Shown: in pieces, positions 8,946 to 9,134 of the stretch
Numbering within the stretch: the stretch's first letter is position 1
How the letters are laid out: each line of letters begins with the position of its first letter
Assembly: GCA_019105125.1 (NCBI GenBank)
Contig: JAHRWO010000036.1
Span: forward strand, 1 to 9,134
Direction of reading: 5' to 3'
Source: Flavobacterium sp.
GTDB lineage: Bacteria; Bacteroidota; Bacteroidia; Flavobacteriales; Flavobacteriaceae
Length of the DNA stretch: 9,134 nucleotides
Program-made: the position numbers and the translations under genes
The notes under the pieces: generated by a model
What the model was told of the DNA's origin: nothing
Seen by the model: only the letters and a program-made list of their open reading frames with translations
Databases searched by the model: none

Positions 8946-9134
8946 TTATTTTTTAGTTGCCGAAAGCGAATACACCATCGGAATTTTGTTTTCCAAGTGC
9001 TTGATTCGGAATTTATTTGGTTCAAATTCTTCGGTTTGATTGAAACAATTGTAAGGTGAATAATCGAATTCGTTAAAGCAATTGATTTCTAATCCGTTTG
9101 AAATCAAAGCATTTAAAACTTCTGAAATCGGATG
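8946..9134 (-). CDS. SAM-dependent methyltransferase, C-terminal end only (cut by window edge)
   Basis: An open frame enters from the right edge and ends at a TAA (complement of 8946-8948), giving 62 residues that begin [20 protein letters not shown]. The continuation [10 protein letters not shown] (residues 22-31 of the fragment) and the end [12 protein letters not shown] resemble the C-terminus of class I SAM-dependent methyltransferases common in Flavobacteriaceae. There HPLS/HPIS begins the last part of the fold and a final strand closes the sheet (M-V-Y-S-L). The SAM-binding motifs lie outside the window, and the substrate cannot be inferred. The stop is 17 bases before trmD, so co-transcription is possible, although trmD has its own -7 box. 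Family assignment is from memory of similar sequences and is moderately sure. Confidence 0.7.
   Translation of the reverse strand, partial: HPISEVLNALISNGLEINCFNEFDYSPYNCFNQTEEFEPNKFRIKHLENKIPMVYSLSATKK

Overview
The window looks like ordinary chromosome from a member of the Flavobacteriaceae, close to Flavobacterium. The reasons are the strong AT richness, the near absence of Shine-Dalgarno sites (A/T-rich stretches precede the starts instead), several promoter -7 boxes of the Bacteroidetes type TAnnTTTG, a monomeric-type NADP isocitrate dehydrogenase, and a TonB-dependent receptor paired with a DUF4249 lipoprotein. The genus is an inference from protein style and gene content. No search was run.

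Layout, left to right. Every gene except one reads on the minus strand, so transcription runs from right to left. Positions 1-567 hold the N-terminal 189 residues of UvrB, cut by the window edge. Positions 610-1272 encode a thiamine pyrophosphokinase. Positions 1333-4531 hold an outer-membrane pair, a DUF4249 lipoprotein and, 4 bases upstream of it, a 789-residue TonB-dependent receptor. A 124-bp divergent intergenic region separates this block from the only plus-strand gene (4656-5330), a small secreted protein of unknown function. That gene ends in a strong symmetric terminator (5330-5363) shared with the convergent isocitrate dehydrogenase gene (5379-7601). Next come a terminator (7707-7737), ribosomal protein L19 (7757-8113) with its own promoter and leader, TrmD (8251-8928), and the C-terminal 62 residues of a SAM-dependent methyltransferase (8946-9134).

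How the genes fit together. trmD-rplS is the remnant of the widespread bacterial rpsP-rimM-trmD-rplS order (tRNA modification and ribosome assembly). Here rplS has gained a 137-bp gap with a near-perfect promoter. The receptor-lipoprotein pair should work together at the outer membrane in uptake of an unknown ligand. The gene after it makes thiamine pyrophosphate from thiamine, so a link to thiamine uptake is conceivable, but no TPP riboswitch or pnuT-like gene is visible. uvrB and icd are stand-alone housekeeping genes.

No RNA gene, insertion sequence, CRISPR array, phage gene or defence system was seen, and no stretch over 300 bases lacks a gene. I found no convincing undescribed system. 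The most distinctive material lies between genes: three degenerate 7-bp tandem arrays of different sequence, tandem -7 boxes before uvrB, a probably leaderless trmD transcript, and a structured-looking rplS leader.
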